A DNA stretch of 64,000 nucleotides, from NCBI RefSeq assembly GCF_042662685.1, contig NZ_JBHSYO010000003.1, positions 445,149-509,148 on the forward strand. Reading direction: 5' to 3'. Numbering within the stretch: the first letter of the stretch is position 1; the number at the start of each line of letters is the position of its first letter. A program made the translations under genes and the position numbers. Origin of the DNA: Pseudobowmanella zhangzhouensis (GTDB lineage Bacteria; Pseudomonadota; Gammaproteobacteria; Enterobacterales; Alteromonadaceae). The notes below the pieces were generated by a model that did not search any database, was not told the origin of the DNA, and worked only from the letters and a program-made list of their open reading frames with translations. Positions 57,423 to 64,000 of this stretch are shown in pieces.

Positions 57423-58691
57423 ATGCGATTGTTGCTGATATTAAGCCTGGTTAGTTCGCTCAGTTTCGCCCAGCAATCAGATTCTGATGACTGGGGCGAC
57501 GATAGTTGGGACACCGACTGGGCCGAGCAGGAAACTGGCTTACAGTTTACCGGATTTATTGAAGGCGGCCTGGGTGGGCGGCTGCAATCATCTGCTTTGC
57601 ACTCACGTCAAACCCTGTCAGGTGCGCGGGTGCGTATTGAATCCCAGTATAGCTGGCAGGACGTGCGCCTGACTGCGAAAGGAGATGTGGGCTTCGACGG
57701 CGTGCAGCAAAAATGGCAGACCGGCTGGCGCGAATTAAGTGCTCAAACAAGTCTGGGACAGCATCTTGACCTTAAACTAGGTCGCCAGGTACTCACCTGG
57801 GGCACCGGTGATTATGTTTTCCTTAACGACCTGTTCCCTAAAGATTGGCTGGCATTCTTCGCCGGCCAGGATGATGAGTATCTCAAGGCACCCGCTGATG
57901 CCGTGCGCCTGACCGCGTTTCATGACTGGGCCAATCTGGATATTGCCTGGATGCCAGAGTTCACCCCGGATAATTACATCAATGGCGAGGTGTTTTCATT
58001 CTTCAGCCCGTGGGCTGGCATTACGATTGCGCCCGGATTTCACGCGGAAACACCCAATGATGACGAATGGGCGTTGCGCTTGTATAAAACGCTCAACGGC
58101 ACCGAATGGGCGCTATATGGCTATCAAGGCTATGAAAAAAGTCCGAAAAGTCTGACAGTAGCAGGCCTGCCCTATTTTGCCCCGTTGACTGCCTGGGGAG
58201 GATCGGTGCGTTTGCCAGTCGGCGATGGTCTGTTCAACTTCGAATTTAGCCGCCACCGCAGCACGGATGATAACGACGGTCACAATCCACGGATTAGTAA
58301 CAGCAAAGACTTAGTGCTAATTGGCTATGAGTGGGAGTTAGTCACTCGCTTAACCGCCGGGGTGCAATTGTATCTGGAACACACTAACAACCACGGCGCA
58401 CTGCTCGCGGCCAGCCCGTTTCCCCAGTGGGAATCGAACCACAATCGCAGCGTATTGACTAACCGCTTAACATGGCGCGACAGCGCCGAGTTATGGACCT
58501 TATCCCTGTTTAGCTTCTATTCCCTAAGCGATAAGGATTTTTATCTGCGTCCCAGTGCCAGCTACCGCCTGAATGACCAGTGGCGTTTTAGCGCTGGCGC
58601 CAATTTGTTTGGCGGGGACACCCAATACGACTTTTTTGCGCAGTTCAAAGACAACAACAACGTCTGGCTGCGTATTCGCTATGCCTATTGA
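57423..58691 (+). CDS. Outer-membrane beta-barrel protein (DUF1302-like)
   Basis: A 422-residue protein with a signal peptide (residues 1-16, ending F-A) and a very acidic start (SDSDDWGDDSWDTDW). The rest is alternating beta-strand sequence, rich in Trp/Tyr/Gly and ending in R-Y-A-Y, a terminal aromatic that is the usual barrel-insertion signal. A motif GRQVLTWGTGDYVFLNDLFP is typical of DUF1302-like barrels. It would complete the path across the outer membrane. The exact family is likely but not certain. Confidence 0.82.
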   Translation: MRLLLILSLVSSLSFAQQSDSDDWGDDSWDTDWAEQETGLQFTGFIEGGLGGRLQSSALHSRQTLSGARVRIESQYSWQDVRLTAKGDVGFDGVQQKWQTGWRELSAQTSLGQHLDLKLGRQVLTWGTGDYVFLNDLFPKDWLAFFAGQDDEYLKAPADAVRLTAFHDWANLDIAWMPEFTPDNYINGEVFSFFSPWAGITIAPGFHAETPNDDEWALRLYKTLNGTEWALYGYQGYEKSPKSLTVAGLPYFAPLTAWGGSVRLPVGDGLFNFEFSRHRSTDDNDGHNPRISNSKDLVLIGYEWELVTRLTAGVQLYLEHTNNHGALLAASPFPQWESNHNRSVLTNRLTWRDSAELWTLSLFSFYSLSDKDFYLRPSASYRLNDQWRFSAGANLFGGDTQYDFFAQFKDNNNVWLRIRYAY

Positions 58692-58705
58692 CCAAGGAGA
58701 AATTT

Positions 58706-58921
58706 ATGAGTGTTGAACGTGCCTTAACCGCTTTTGCTGGCTTTATGGTGTTGTTATCGGTTGCCCTGACCTATTACGTGCATCCGAATTTTGTATGGTT
58801 TACGGTGTTTATCGGCGCTAACCTGTTTCAACAAAGTTTCACCGGTTTTTGCCCGGCTACCATCATTATGAAAAAAGTATTCGGCCTGAAAACTGAAGCG
58901 CAACTGGCCAGCGGCAAATAA
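58706..58921 (+). CDS. DUF2892 membrane protein (YgaP-like)
   Basis: A 71-residue protein with two short membrane helices and the motif SFTGFCPATIIMKKVFGLK, the hallmark of DUF2892. In YgaP this part is fused to a rhodanese and is linked to sulfur handling; here it stands alone. The start at 58706 has AAGGAG before it. It lies between the barrel and the ArsR gene in the same operon, which supports a sulfur-related role for the locus. Confidence 0.88.
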   Translation: MSVERALTAFAGFMVLLSVALTYYVHPNFVWFTVFIGANLFQQSFTGFCPATIIMKKVFGLKTEAQLASGK

Positions 58922-58975
58922 CTTGATTCGCTCGCCACAACGCGCCACAATTCGGTGAGATCCGAGGAGTACTGT

Positions 58976-59284
58976 ATGCAAACCACCGCCCCCCATTTAC
59001 ATCAGGACGAAGCCAAAATGGCCGCAACGTTTTTGCGTTGTATGGCTAATGAGCACAGACTGCAGATCCTCTGCCGCCTGGCGAATGGTGAAATGAGCGT
59101 GGGTGAGTTAATCGAACCATTCGATTTGAGTGCGTCGGCATTTTCCCAGCACCTGGCCGTATTGCGCGGTCAGGGCTTGGTGACGTACCGCAAGCAATCG
59201 CAAACCTTGTACTACTCCATCAGTGATCCGGACACTATGACATTTATTCAACAGTTAAAGAGTAAATTCTGTCCGGATGAGTAA
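58976..59284 (+). CDS. ArsR-family regulator of the SqrR/BigR persulfide-sensing type
   Basis: A 102-residue winged-helix repressor. The DNA-binding part has LSASAFSQHLAVLRGQGLVTYRK. Two Cys match the sensing pair of SqrR/BigR: Cys33 in ILCRLANGEMSVGEL and Cys99 in KSKFCPDE, 66 residues apart as in those proteins. In them a persulfide turns the pair into a tetrasulfide or disulfide and releases the operator. I start at the ATG at 58976 with GAGGAG before it. It ends the MMPL operon and probably acts on the palindrome at its head. Confidence 0.9.
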   Translation: MQTTAPHLHQDEAKMAATFLRCMANEHRLQILCRLANGEMSVGELIEPFDLSASAFSQHLAVLRGQGLVTYRKQSQTLYYSISDPDTMTFIQQLKSKFCPDE

Positions 59285-59306
59285 TCCGGTTTTATTCTTT
59301 TTCTGC

Positions 59307-59336
59307 AGGCCAGTTTACTGGCCTTTTGTGTTTTTT
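59307..59336 (+). terminator. Terminator of the MMPL-ArsR operon
   Basis: AGGCCAG, a TTTA loop, and CTGGCCT are followed by TTTGTG and TTTTTT. It lies 22 bases after the ArsR stop and 11 bases before the next gene. Confidence 0.85.
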
Positions 59337-59347
59337 AAGGGCGCCTA

Positions 59348-60496
59348 ATGCACAATTTTATTTATCACAATCCCACTAAAGTGATCTTTGGCAAAAACAC
59401 TATCACTCAACTGCGAAATGAACTGCCGACGGATGCCAAAGTATTGGTGTTGTATGGTGGGGGAAGTATTAAACACAACGGTGTGTATGAGCAGGTATGC
59501 CAGGCGCTGGATGGCGTTGAGTGGGGCGAGTTTGCAGGTATTGAACCAAACCCTGAATATGACACCCTGATGCAGGCCGTAACGCTGATTAAACAGCAGG
59601 GCTTTACCTATTTGCTCGCTGTTGGCGGTGGTTCGGTCATCGACGGCGTCAAATTTATCGCCGCAGCCGCCCATTTTGAGGGTGAGCCATGGGATATTCT
59701 GGCAAAACAAGCCAAAGTGGAGAGCGCGCTGCCACTAGGCTGTGTGCTCACGTTGCCGGCCACAGGCAGTGAAACCAATATTGCCTCTGTGGTAAATCGC
59801 CGTGCATTGGGTAAAAAGTTGTCATTCCTGTCTGAGCATGTACGCCCGCAGTTCGCCGTGCTGGATCCAGAAGTCACCTATTCTTTGCCTGAGCGTCAGT
59901 TGGCTAATGGTGTGGTCGACGCATTTGTGCACGTCATCGAGCAATACCTGACCTATCCGGTCAATGCCACTGTGCAGGACCGTTTTGCCGAGGCAATTTT
60001 ACAAAATCTGCTGGATATTGGCCCGACGGTATTCAACAAGGATTACGCCACACGCGCCAACCTGATGTGGAATGCGACACAGGCGTTAAATGGACTGATT
60101 GGTGTTGGCGTGCCGCAAGATTGGTCTACGCACATGATTGGACATGAGCTAACCGCGCTATATGGGTTGGATCACGCAGTAACACTGGCTATCGTGTTAC
60201 CGTCAATGTTACGTCACACGAAAGCGGCCAAACGCGAGAAATTATTACAATACGCGCAGCGTGTGTGGCATTTGGATCTCGTTGACGAAGAACAGGCGAT
60301 TGAACAGGCAATTGCCAATACCGAGGCCTTTTTCCGCCAGATGGGTATGCTTACCCGCCTGAGTGAACATGATATCAACGATGACGCCGTTCGCTTGGTG
60401 CCACGCAAATTAATGGAAAATGGTATGTTCAAGTTTGGCGAGCGCGGCGAACTCACACCCAAGGATGCCGAAACCGTCATCCGCAACGCTATGTAA
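59348..60496 (+). CDS. yqhD: Iron-containing alcohol dehydrogenase (YqhD-like)
   Basis: A 382-residue enzyme that reduces aldehydes with NADPH. The N terminus reads HNPTKVIFGKNTI. The dinucleotide motif is GGGSVIDGVKF, and YGGGSIKHNG lies near residue 37 as in YqhD. The metal site has the family's Asp and His residues, with DAFVHVIEQYL and WSTHMIGHELTALYGLDHA near residue 260. It follows the ArsR operon after a terminator, so it is probably a separate unit. Confidence 0.9.
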   Translation: MHNFIYHNPTKVIFGKNTITQLRNELPTDAKVLVLYGGGSIKHNGVYEQVCQALDGVEWGEFAGIEPNPEYDTLMQAVTLIKQQGFTYLLAVGGGSVIDGVKFIAAAAHFEGEPWDILAKQAKVESALPLGCVLTLPATGSETNIASVVNRRALGKKLSFLSEHVRPQFAVLDPEVTYSLPERQLANGVVDAFVHVIEQYLTYPVNATVQDRFAEAILQNLLDIGPTVFNKDYATRANLMWNATQALNGLIGVGVPQDWSTHMIGHELTALYGLDHAVTLAIVLPSMLRHTKAAKREKLLQYAQRVWHLDLVDEEQAIEQAIANTEAFFRQMGMLTRLSEHDINDDAVRLVPRKLMENGMFKFGERGELTPKDAETVIRNAM

Positions 60497-60521
60497 AAAA
60501 AGCCGCTGATGCGGCTTTTTC
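60494..60521 (+). terminator. Terminator between yqhD-like gene and thioesterase
   Basis: AAAAAAAGCCGC, a TGAT loop, and GCGGCTTTTT: a symmetric stem with A- and T-runs that serves both convergent genes. Confidence 0.88.
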
Positions 60522-60532
60522 TTTCGTAGGTG

Positions 60533-60949
60533 TTAGCTCTCAATATTCAGACTACGGATCTCATCACGGGTCTGATTTTCCAGCATTTCCAGTGTTTTAC
60601 CGTGTGGTACAGGCGTTTTTGTTTCCGGATCAACCTGCACAAAAACGATGTCATCGGCGTAACAAATGGTTTTCTTGGTGGCTTTGTTACGTACCAGACA
60701 GGTCACAGTGATGGATGTACGCCCTACCGATTTGGTCGCCAGACCAAACTCGACAATATCGCCCTGCACCGCAGGGGATTCAAAACTGATTTCACCGATA
60801 TGTTTTGTCACCAGAAAATTAGTTTCCAACTGACAAATGGCATAAATTGCCGCCTCTTCGTCAATCCACTCCAGCGCGCGACCACCAAACAACGCATTGG
60901 CATAATTTAAATCGTTGGGCATCACCAACCGTCGGGACAAAAAGCGCAT
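60533..60949 (-). CDS. Hotdog-fold acyl-CoA thioesterase (YciA-type)
   Basis: A 138-residue protein of the 4-hydroxybenzoyl/YciA hotdog family. The conserved N-terminal MPNDLNYANALFGGRALEWIDE carries the catalytic Asp of the fold (ALEWIDEEAA). The later beta-strands GEISFESPAVQGDIVEFG and TSITVTCLV are typical. It splits acyl-CoA to free acid and CoA, probably as a hexamer. It is a single gene; the TmcA gene diverges from it. Confidence 0.88.
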   Translation of the reverse strand: MRFLSRRLVMPNDLNYANALFGGRALEWIDEEAAIYAICQLETNFLVTKHIGEISFESPAVQGDIVEFGLATKSVGRTSITVTCLVRNKATKKTICYADDIVFVQVDPETKTPVPHGKTLEMLENQTRDEIRSLNIES

Positions 60950-61019
60950 CGTATTCCTCGTTAACTTTCAATAAACTAGCGGTAATTATACGTGGAAATG
61001 TCGCAATCTGAGGTGGAAA

Positions 61020-63038
61020 TTGCTGGAACAGGCGATCAACTGGCTGAATAACATGCAGGATGCCCCTGGCCATCGCTTATTCTTGGTTATTGAAGGTAGC
61101 GAGGCGTTTGCTATCGAGCAGACACAGAGGTTACTCAACAAATTCACGCCCGCATCAGCACTCAGCCTTAATTGTCACTTGGATGGAGTTACGAGTGGCA
61201 GCACTAAGCAATTTCGCCATCATTTGGGTCAGGAATTCGAATGGGTAATATTCAATGCCCATCAGGGCTTTCGGGCCTCAGCGTTTTCCGCGATGACAGC
61301 CTGTGTAAAGCGTTCTGGTCTGTTTATCCTGTTATGTCCTCCCATAGCGGACTGGCCGTCCTCACCAGATCCAGCGCTAAAAGAACGCGTCAGCGTGGGT
61401 TTTCAGCATTCAGTAAACGATAGCCCCTATCTCCGGTTGTTCTGTCAGATCATTCAACAATGCACCTATGCATCGCGCCTGTCCGCGTACGAGTTCATAG
61501 CGGGTCACATCGATGCACTTCAACAGATAACCCATGATCAATTTCAGCTAACTACCGAACAACGGGACATCATTCACCTGGTTTGTCGTCGGGCTGAGCA
61601 ACACGTTATGCCACCTTGCGTGCTTCGTGCCGATCGTGGGCGCGGTAAATCTACCGCGCTTGGCATCATCGCCCATTCACTGGCCGAACGTGGGCTGGAC
61701 GTGACAGTGACCGCACCAAGCAGACGCCAGTTAAATACATTTTTCGGGCACTGCACACACCCATCTGTGCGATTTATACCTGTCGATGAACTACTGCGTG
61801 GTCCAACGAATACCCACTGCCTGTTAATTGATGAGGCTGCGATGTTCCCCGCCGATGCGATAAAGCGCCTGTTACAATCCTTTCCAAAAGTGGTGATGGC
61901 CACCACAGTGAATGGCTATGAGGGATCCGGGCGCGGCTTTGATATCCGCGTCACGGGCCATCTGAATAAACACTATCCCGATTGGCAACTGATGACGTTG
62001 CAACAACCCGTTCGCTGGGCTGAGAACTGCCCTCTGGAGTCATTAACCAATCAAGTGATGCTGATGGACACAGAGACATCTTGTGTCTCGCGGCAAGATG
62101 GAATGGTTCTGCTCTCCGGCCAGGAACTGGCAGTCGAGCCTCAGTTACTTAAGACGGTATGGACGTTATTAATTAATGCCCATTACCAAACCACCCCGGA
62201 TGATCTGCAACGTATGTTGGATGGCCCGGAAAATCATCTGATACTACGCATAAATAACGGATGCGTGCAGGGAGCGCTGTGGTTGGTTGAAGAGCCTGAC
62301 CATCTCACTCAGCTGGCAGAGTCAATCTGCTCTGGTGATCGGCGTCCCTCTGGTTATCTGCTTCCGCAACTACTCGCCTATAACCACGCGCAACCTGAGT
62401 ACTTGCAGTACCGATATGCGCGAGTAATCCGAATAGCAACGGATGAAACATGCAGGCGGCGCGGGATTGCCAGTAGCTTATTAGCATTTGCCGCCAATTG
62501 GGCCAAAGCGCAAAAATTCGATCTTATTGGTACGACTTTCGGCGCTAATCATTCTCTCGTCGAATTTTGGCGGGCGAATCATTATCAGGCTTTACATCTG
62601 GGTGAATCGACCGATGCGTCAAGTGGTGAAGTGAGTATCGCCATGGCATTGCCATTAAACACCGAAGGCCAACAGGCGTTGGATAAACTTACCGAAGCCT
62701 TTGCCAATAAAATCAAATGCGGATTGTTTTATCGAGAGATAAATAAGCACACCTTAACGATGATTTTACAAAGCTTACCGGATAGACAACGCACCTTGCC
62801 AGCCCTTAGCTATTTGTGCCGCGGTAGCAGGCCCGCATTAAGCCAGAAATCAGAACTACTCCAGCTTCTGGTGGATCGCGCGACAGTCATGGATCACACC
62901 TCCGTGCGCATACTTATCGACTTGCTCCTGATGCATCGCCCAGTAACTATTGTCGCCAAAGACTTTGGCCTCGATGGCCAAAAAACGCTAAATCACAAAT
63001 TGAAACAATTAGTTAGCGAACTTTATATAGAGAATTAA
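61020..63038 (+). CDS. tmcA: tRNA(Met) cytidine acetyltransferase TmcA
   Basis: A 672-residue enzyme that makes N4-acetylcytidine at the wobble base of elongator tRNA-Met. An N-terminal DUF1726 domain is followed by the RecD/Rad3-like helicase with Walker A ADRGRGKST and DEAAMFPADA. The GNAT domain has RRRGIASSLL, and the C-terminal tRNA-binding region ends RPVTIVAKDFGLDGQKTLNH. The start is TTG with GAGGTGG five bases before it. A DUF-type secreted protein follows. Confidence 0.95.
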   Translation: MLEQAINWLNNMQDAPGHRLFLVIEGSEAFAIEQTQRLLNKFTPASALSLNCHLDGVTSGSTKQFRHHLGQEFEWVIFNAHQGFRASAFSAMTACVKRSGLFILLCPPIADWPSSPDPALKERVSVGFQHSVNDSPYLRLFCQIIQQCTYASRLSAYEFIAGHIDALQQITHDQFQLTTEQRDIIHLVCRRAEQHVMPPCVLRADRGRGKSTALGIIAHSLAERGLDVTVTAPSRRQLNTFFGHCTHPSVRFIPVDELLRGPTNTHCLLIDEAAMFPADAIKRLLQSFPKVVMATTVNGYEGSGRGFDIRVTGHLNKHYPDWQLMTLQQPVRWAENCPLESLTNQVMLMDTETSCVSRQDGMVLLSGQELAVEPQLLKTVWTLLINAHYQTTPDDLQRMLDGPENHLILRINNGCVQGALWLVEEPDHLTQLAESICSGDRRPSGYLLPQLLAYNHAQPEYLQYRYARVIRIATDETCRRRGIASSLLAFAANWAKAQKFDLIGTTFGANHSLVEFWRANHYQALHLGESTDASSGEVSIAMALPLNTEGQQALDKLTEAFANKIKCGLFYREINKHTLTMILQSLPDRQRTLPALSYLCRGSRPALSQKSELLQLLVDRATVMDHTSVRILIDLLLMHRPVTIVAKDFGLDGQKTLNHKLKQLVSELYIEN

Positions 63039-63074
63039 GACTAAACACCTGTCATTTTTCACAGGGAAGTCATT

Positions 63075-63719
63075 ATGAAACTGCGTAGAAGCCATGTATT
63101 GTTTGGATTGTTTTTAATCTGTCAGAGTGTGCATGCGGACCCCGAAACCGGCCGTAAGATTGATTACGATGAACTCAACGGCATGGCAATATTAGCCACC
63201 CAGCTCAAAAGCCCCTTCTCCGAAATCCGTGCATTTGTTACTCCACAGAGTAAGTCCATCAAACTGGAGGCGGTAAAATTATGGCTGGAAATTGATGGTA
63301 CTCCGCAAATGCCAATTGATATTCAGGCGGACGGTACCTTTATTCTTCCAGCCCTGAGTGATGCACAGGCAAAACATGCTCAATTAGCGGTTAATCAGGC
63401 GAAAGGAGACGTGTCACTGAGTGTAAGCGCAAAAGTTAACCCTCCGCAGACACTGGAAGTGTCATATCAGGATTTATTTCTGATTCTGACGGACACCGAA
63501 GCGTTAATCGATGAAATAGCTGGTGCTGCCTCCTGGTTCGTCCCTACCCCAGATGACCTCTCGTTTAAATTTGATCAACCAGCCAATATAAAAATCGCCG
63601 ACAAGGTTTATAAAACCAACGACGAGAATCTCATTGCGATAACGCGCAATAAAAAGATGTATAAACAAAATCCTACGGTGGTGTTTAGCCGTCTCCCACT
63701 GGAAATTAATCCCGAATAA
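63075..63719 (+). CDS. Secreted protein of unknown function
   Basis: A 214-residue protein with a signal peptide (residues 1-21, ending V-H-A). The mature part is beta-rich with few Cys and no catalytic motif visible. The family is not recognised. It begins 36 bases after the TmcA stop, so it may be co-transcribed. An ACAGGGA site precedes the ATG. The terminator at 63739 follows. Confidence 0.65.
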   Translation: MKLRRSHVLFGLFLICQSVHADPETGRKIDYDELNGMAILATQLKSPFSEIRAFVTPQSKSIKLEAVKLWLEIDGTPQMPIDIQADGTFILPALSDAQAKHAQLAVNQAKGDVSLSVSAKVNPPQTLEVSYQDLFLILTDTEALIDEIAGAASWFVPTPDDLSFKFDQPANIKIADKVYKTNDENLIAITRNKKMYKQNPTVVFSRLPLEINPE

Positions 63720-63738
63720 GCAGCATTTCACTTACCCC

Positions 63739-63768
63739 AAAGGCTATCCATTGGATAGCCTTGTTTTT
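63739..63768 (+). terminator. Terminator after the secreted-protein gene
   Basis: AAGGCTATCC, an ATT loop, and GGATAGCCTT are followed by GTTTTT. Confidence 0.85.
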
Positions 63769-63817
63769 AGTCATCAGCTAGATTTCAAGCGCGACAACCA
63801 AAACGCCCTGCGATTAA

Positions 63818-63986
63818 TCTCACATGGGAGTGAAGAACGGTGAGCTTCGGGTAGCCCACCTTAGATTTTCGGATGCAAACAAAAAAGCCCCTGTCTTACG
63901 ACAAGGGCTTTTCCGTAAATTGGGAGCCTGCGGGGCTGGCCATCCAGCGGTGTGCTACTCTCACATGGGGGTGAGGAACGGTGAGC
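63818..63986. repeat. Pair of 28-bp imperfect direct repeats at the right edge
   Basis: The 28-base element TCTCACATGGGAGTGA-type appears at 63818-63845 and again at 63959-63986 with two mismatches, 141 bp apart. Between them is a stem with a T-run on the minus strand. No gene is present from 63769 to the edge. The layout recalls the tRNA-linked array at 7.4-8.2 kb, but the sequence is different. The array may go on beyond the window. Confidence 0.6.
63880..63914 (-). terminator. Terminator for a minus-strand transcript entering from the right
   Basis: On the minus strand AAAAGCCCTTGTC pairs with GACAGGGGCTTTT (one G-T or mismatch) and runs into TTTTTTG. No minus-strand gene inside the window uses it, so the matching gene (perhaps RNA) is beyond 64000. 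Confidence 0.6.
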
Positions 63987-64000
63987 ATAGCGAACGAGGG

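Overview
The window reads as chromosomal DNA of a free-living, probably marine gammaproteobacterium of the Alteromonadales type. The grounds are the Na+-pumping decarboxylase oadGAB, the csrA / tRNA-Ser / tRNA-Arg block beside alaS, a methionine operon preceded by tandem MetJ boxes, TmcA, split MetH, a GcdH-like dehydrogenase and a PEP-CTERM protein. The genus cannot be fixed from sequence alone. Nearly all genes are housekeeping or envelope genes. I see no prophage, insertion sequence with a transposase, CRISPR array or rRNA.

Layout. 1-4.3 kb: the end of a membrane protein, a small secreted protein, oadGAB and a CBS-pair protein. 4.5-7.4 kb: an M13 peptidase and a TSUP permease. 7.4-9 kb: a tandem array of hairpin-rich repeats of about 250 bp, abutting two identical tRNA-Arg(ACG) genes, then tRNA-Ser(GCU) and csrA. 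9.1-17.1 kb: alaS, a 1558-residue PAS/coiled-coil protein and recX (no recA beside it, no lysC between alaS and csrA). 17-25 kb: a FemAB-like protein, an S9 peptidase, glutaryl-CoA dehydrogenase, a periplasmic binding protein with an apparent AUU start, and a coupled pair of a class II deacetylase and a CoA-transferase/GNAT fusion. 25-30 kb: a diguanylate cyclase, two hydrolases, a lipoprotein, a broken duplicate of the ygiQ 3' end and a PEP-CTERM metalloprotease. 30-41 kb: YgiQ, a MacAB-like ABC exporter operon, a 7TMR-DISM diguanylate cyclase and an NR-salvage pair (PnuC plus kinase). 41-48 kb: an EamA transporter, a small secreted protein and the metA-metH(split)-DUF938 operon behind MetJ boxes, then a VOC gene with an in-frame amber stop. 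48-54 kb: a membrane protein, QmcA/NfeD, malic enzyme, and a membrane protein next to a membrane-bound winged-helix regulator. 54-59.3 kb: a five-gene operon (MMPL exporter, LolA-like protein, beta-barrel, DUF2892 protein, ArsR regulator). 59.3-64 kb: a YqhD-like dehydrogenase, a thioesterase, TmcA, a secreted protein, and the start of a second repeat region.

The most interesting system is the 54-59.3 kb operon. Its last gene is an ArsR protein whose two key cysteines (C33 and C99, 66 residues apart) match the spacing of the persulfide sensors SqrR and BigR. The operon is preceded by an AT-rich palindrome, part of which is repeated about 51 bp downstream. This predicts a reactive-sulfur-controlled trans-envelope lipid or hydrophobe export system. 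Other points for follow-up are the tRNA-linked repeats, the PAS/coiled-coil protein with a degenerate Hpt-like end, the acetylation/deacetylation gene pair, the AUU start, and the ygiQ duplication that brackets the PEP-CTERM metalloprotease.
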